Of a stretch of 6,797 nt of DNA, positions 6,498-6,797 are shown one piece after another (positions within the stretch are counted from its first letter, which is position 1; every line of letters begins with the position of its first letter). The DNA comes from an uncultured Ruminococcus sp. GTDB lineage: Bacteria > Bacillota > Clostridia > Oscillospirales > Acutalibacteraceae. The DNA is taken from the NCBI GenBank assembly GCA_902762335.1, contig CACWNZ010000075.1, positions 1 to 6,797 on the forward strand, in the 5' to 3' direction. The translations under genes were made by a program, and so were the position numbers. The notes beneath the pieces were generated by a model. It had not been told where the DNA came from and did no database searches. It saw only the letters and a program-made list of their open reading frames with translations.

Positions 6498-6530
6498 CAT
6501 TTTGGCCATGGTGCCGAATTTTTATGCAAT

Positions 6531-6797
6531 ATGTCTGATACAAAAGAGAAAAGAAAGAACGTTGGGAAAGTGGTGAAAGGCCTGCGCATCGCAGGGATTT
6601 CCCTCTTGGGCCTGCTGCTGCTGGTGATTCTGTTTGCCGGCCCGATAGGAAAAGCCGTAATCCAGAACCACGACACCGGCATCATAGGCCGCCAGATTGA
6701 AATAAAGCGGCTCAAGCTGCACCTGCTGACCGGCAATGTGCGCATTTACGGTTTCAACATGAAGGAGGCGGACGGGCAAAGCGACTTTGTCACCTTC
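6531..6797 (+). CDS. AsmA/DUF748-like inner-membrane protein, N-terminal fragment
   Basis: The first 89 residues are visible and the frame runs off the right edge. A basic N-terminus (KEKRK at 5-9, K13, K16, R19) precedes one hydrophobic segment at about 20-44 (ISLLGLLLLVILFAG). After it comes PIGKAVIQNHDTGIIGRQIEIKRL-type sequence and then beta-strand-like LHLLTGNVRIYGFNM (63-77), the pattern of the start of AsmA/DUF748 proteins: an inner-membrane anchor followed by repeated beta strands in the periplasm. Members of this superfamily are linked to outer-membrane and lipid homeostasis in diderm bacteria, and full proteins are usually many hundreds of residues long. ATG 6531 is chosen because the ATGs at 6508 and 6524 are in other frames and there is no Shine-Dalgarno site, as is usual in Bacteroidota. 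It is transcribed divergently from the secreted protein across a 146-nt gap. Its presence argues for a diderm host for the right part of the window. Confidence 0.78.
   Translation, partial: MSDTKEKRKNVGKVVKGLRIAGISLLGLLLLVILFAGPIGKAVIQNHDTGIIGRQIEIKRLKLHLLTGNVRIYGFNMKEADGQSDFVTF

Noticed and set aside
5767..6576. Plus-strand open frame of 269 codons running through the intergenic gap
   Set aside because: It is antisense to the signal-peptide gene and its end overlaps the AsmA-like start in another frame. Its Leu-rich stretch is the complement of the Lys/Glu coiled coil (CTT/CTC opposite AAG/GAG), not a real membrane segment.

Overview
The window holds five protein-coding reading frames. Four lie in tandem on the minus strand (6384 down to 1) and one lies on the plus strand at the right edge (from 6531). 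No rRNA, tRNA, CRISPR array, transposase, integrase or convincing terminator was seen.

The sequence has two different characters. LEFT (about 1-5750): minus-strand genes packed 1 to 22 nt apart. The three starts visible here all have a strong Shine-Dalgarno site (AAGGGAG, GGAGG, GGGAGGT), isoleucine is mostly ATA and arginine is often AGG/AGA. This looks like a gut or rumen Clostridia-type Firmicute; the genus cannot be named. RIGHT (about 5775-6797): a protein with a Sec signal peptide and an AsmA/DUF748-like protein, transcribed divergently. Neither start has a Shine-Dalgarno site, each has a TAnnTTTG promoter element, isoleucine in the minus-strand gene is only ATT/ATC, and TTG leucines appear. 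This looks like Bacteroidota. The change falls inside one open frame (4897-6384), so that 495-residue ORF is most likely a chimera. The cause could be a metagenome assembly join or a real recombination or transfer junction; the sequence alone does not decide.

The left block reads as an uncharacterised operon, in transcription order: a coiled-coil protein (the C-terminal part of the 495-residue ORF) with SPLPANNEVR-type tandem repeats; a 474-residue protein with an N-terminal coiled coil and a C-terminal alpha/beta-looking domain; a 574-residue protein with an N-terminal membrane segment, a Tyr/Gln/Ser-rich stretch, an Arg/Glu/Gln-rich coiled coil and a C-terminal globular domain; and an AAA+ ATPase cut by the left edge. 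In the ATPase, an apparently inactive Ycf46-like AAA module precedes an intact CbbX/SpoVK-like module. The simplest inference is an ATP-driven remodelling machine acting on a membrane-anchored coiled-coil scaffold. Its biological role is unknown, and I do not match it to a described system.
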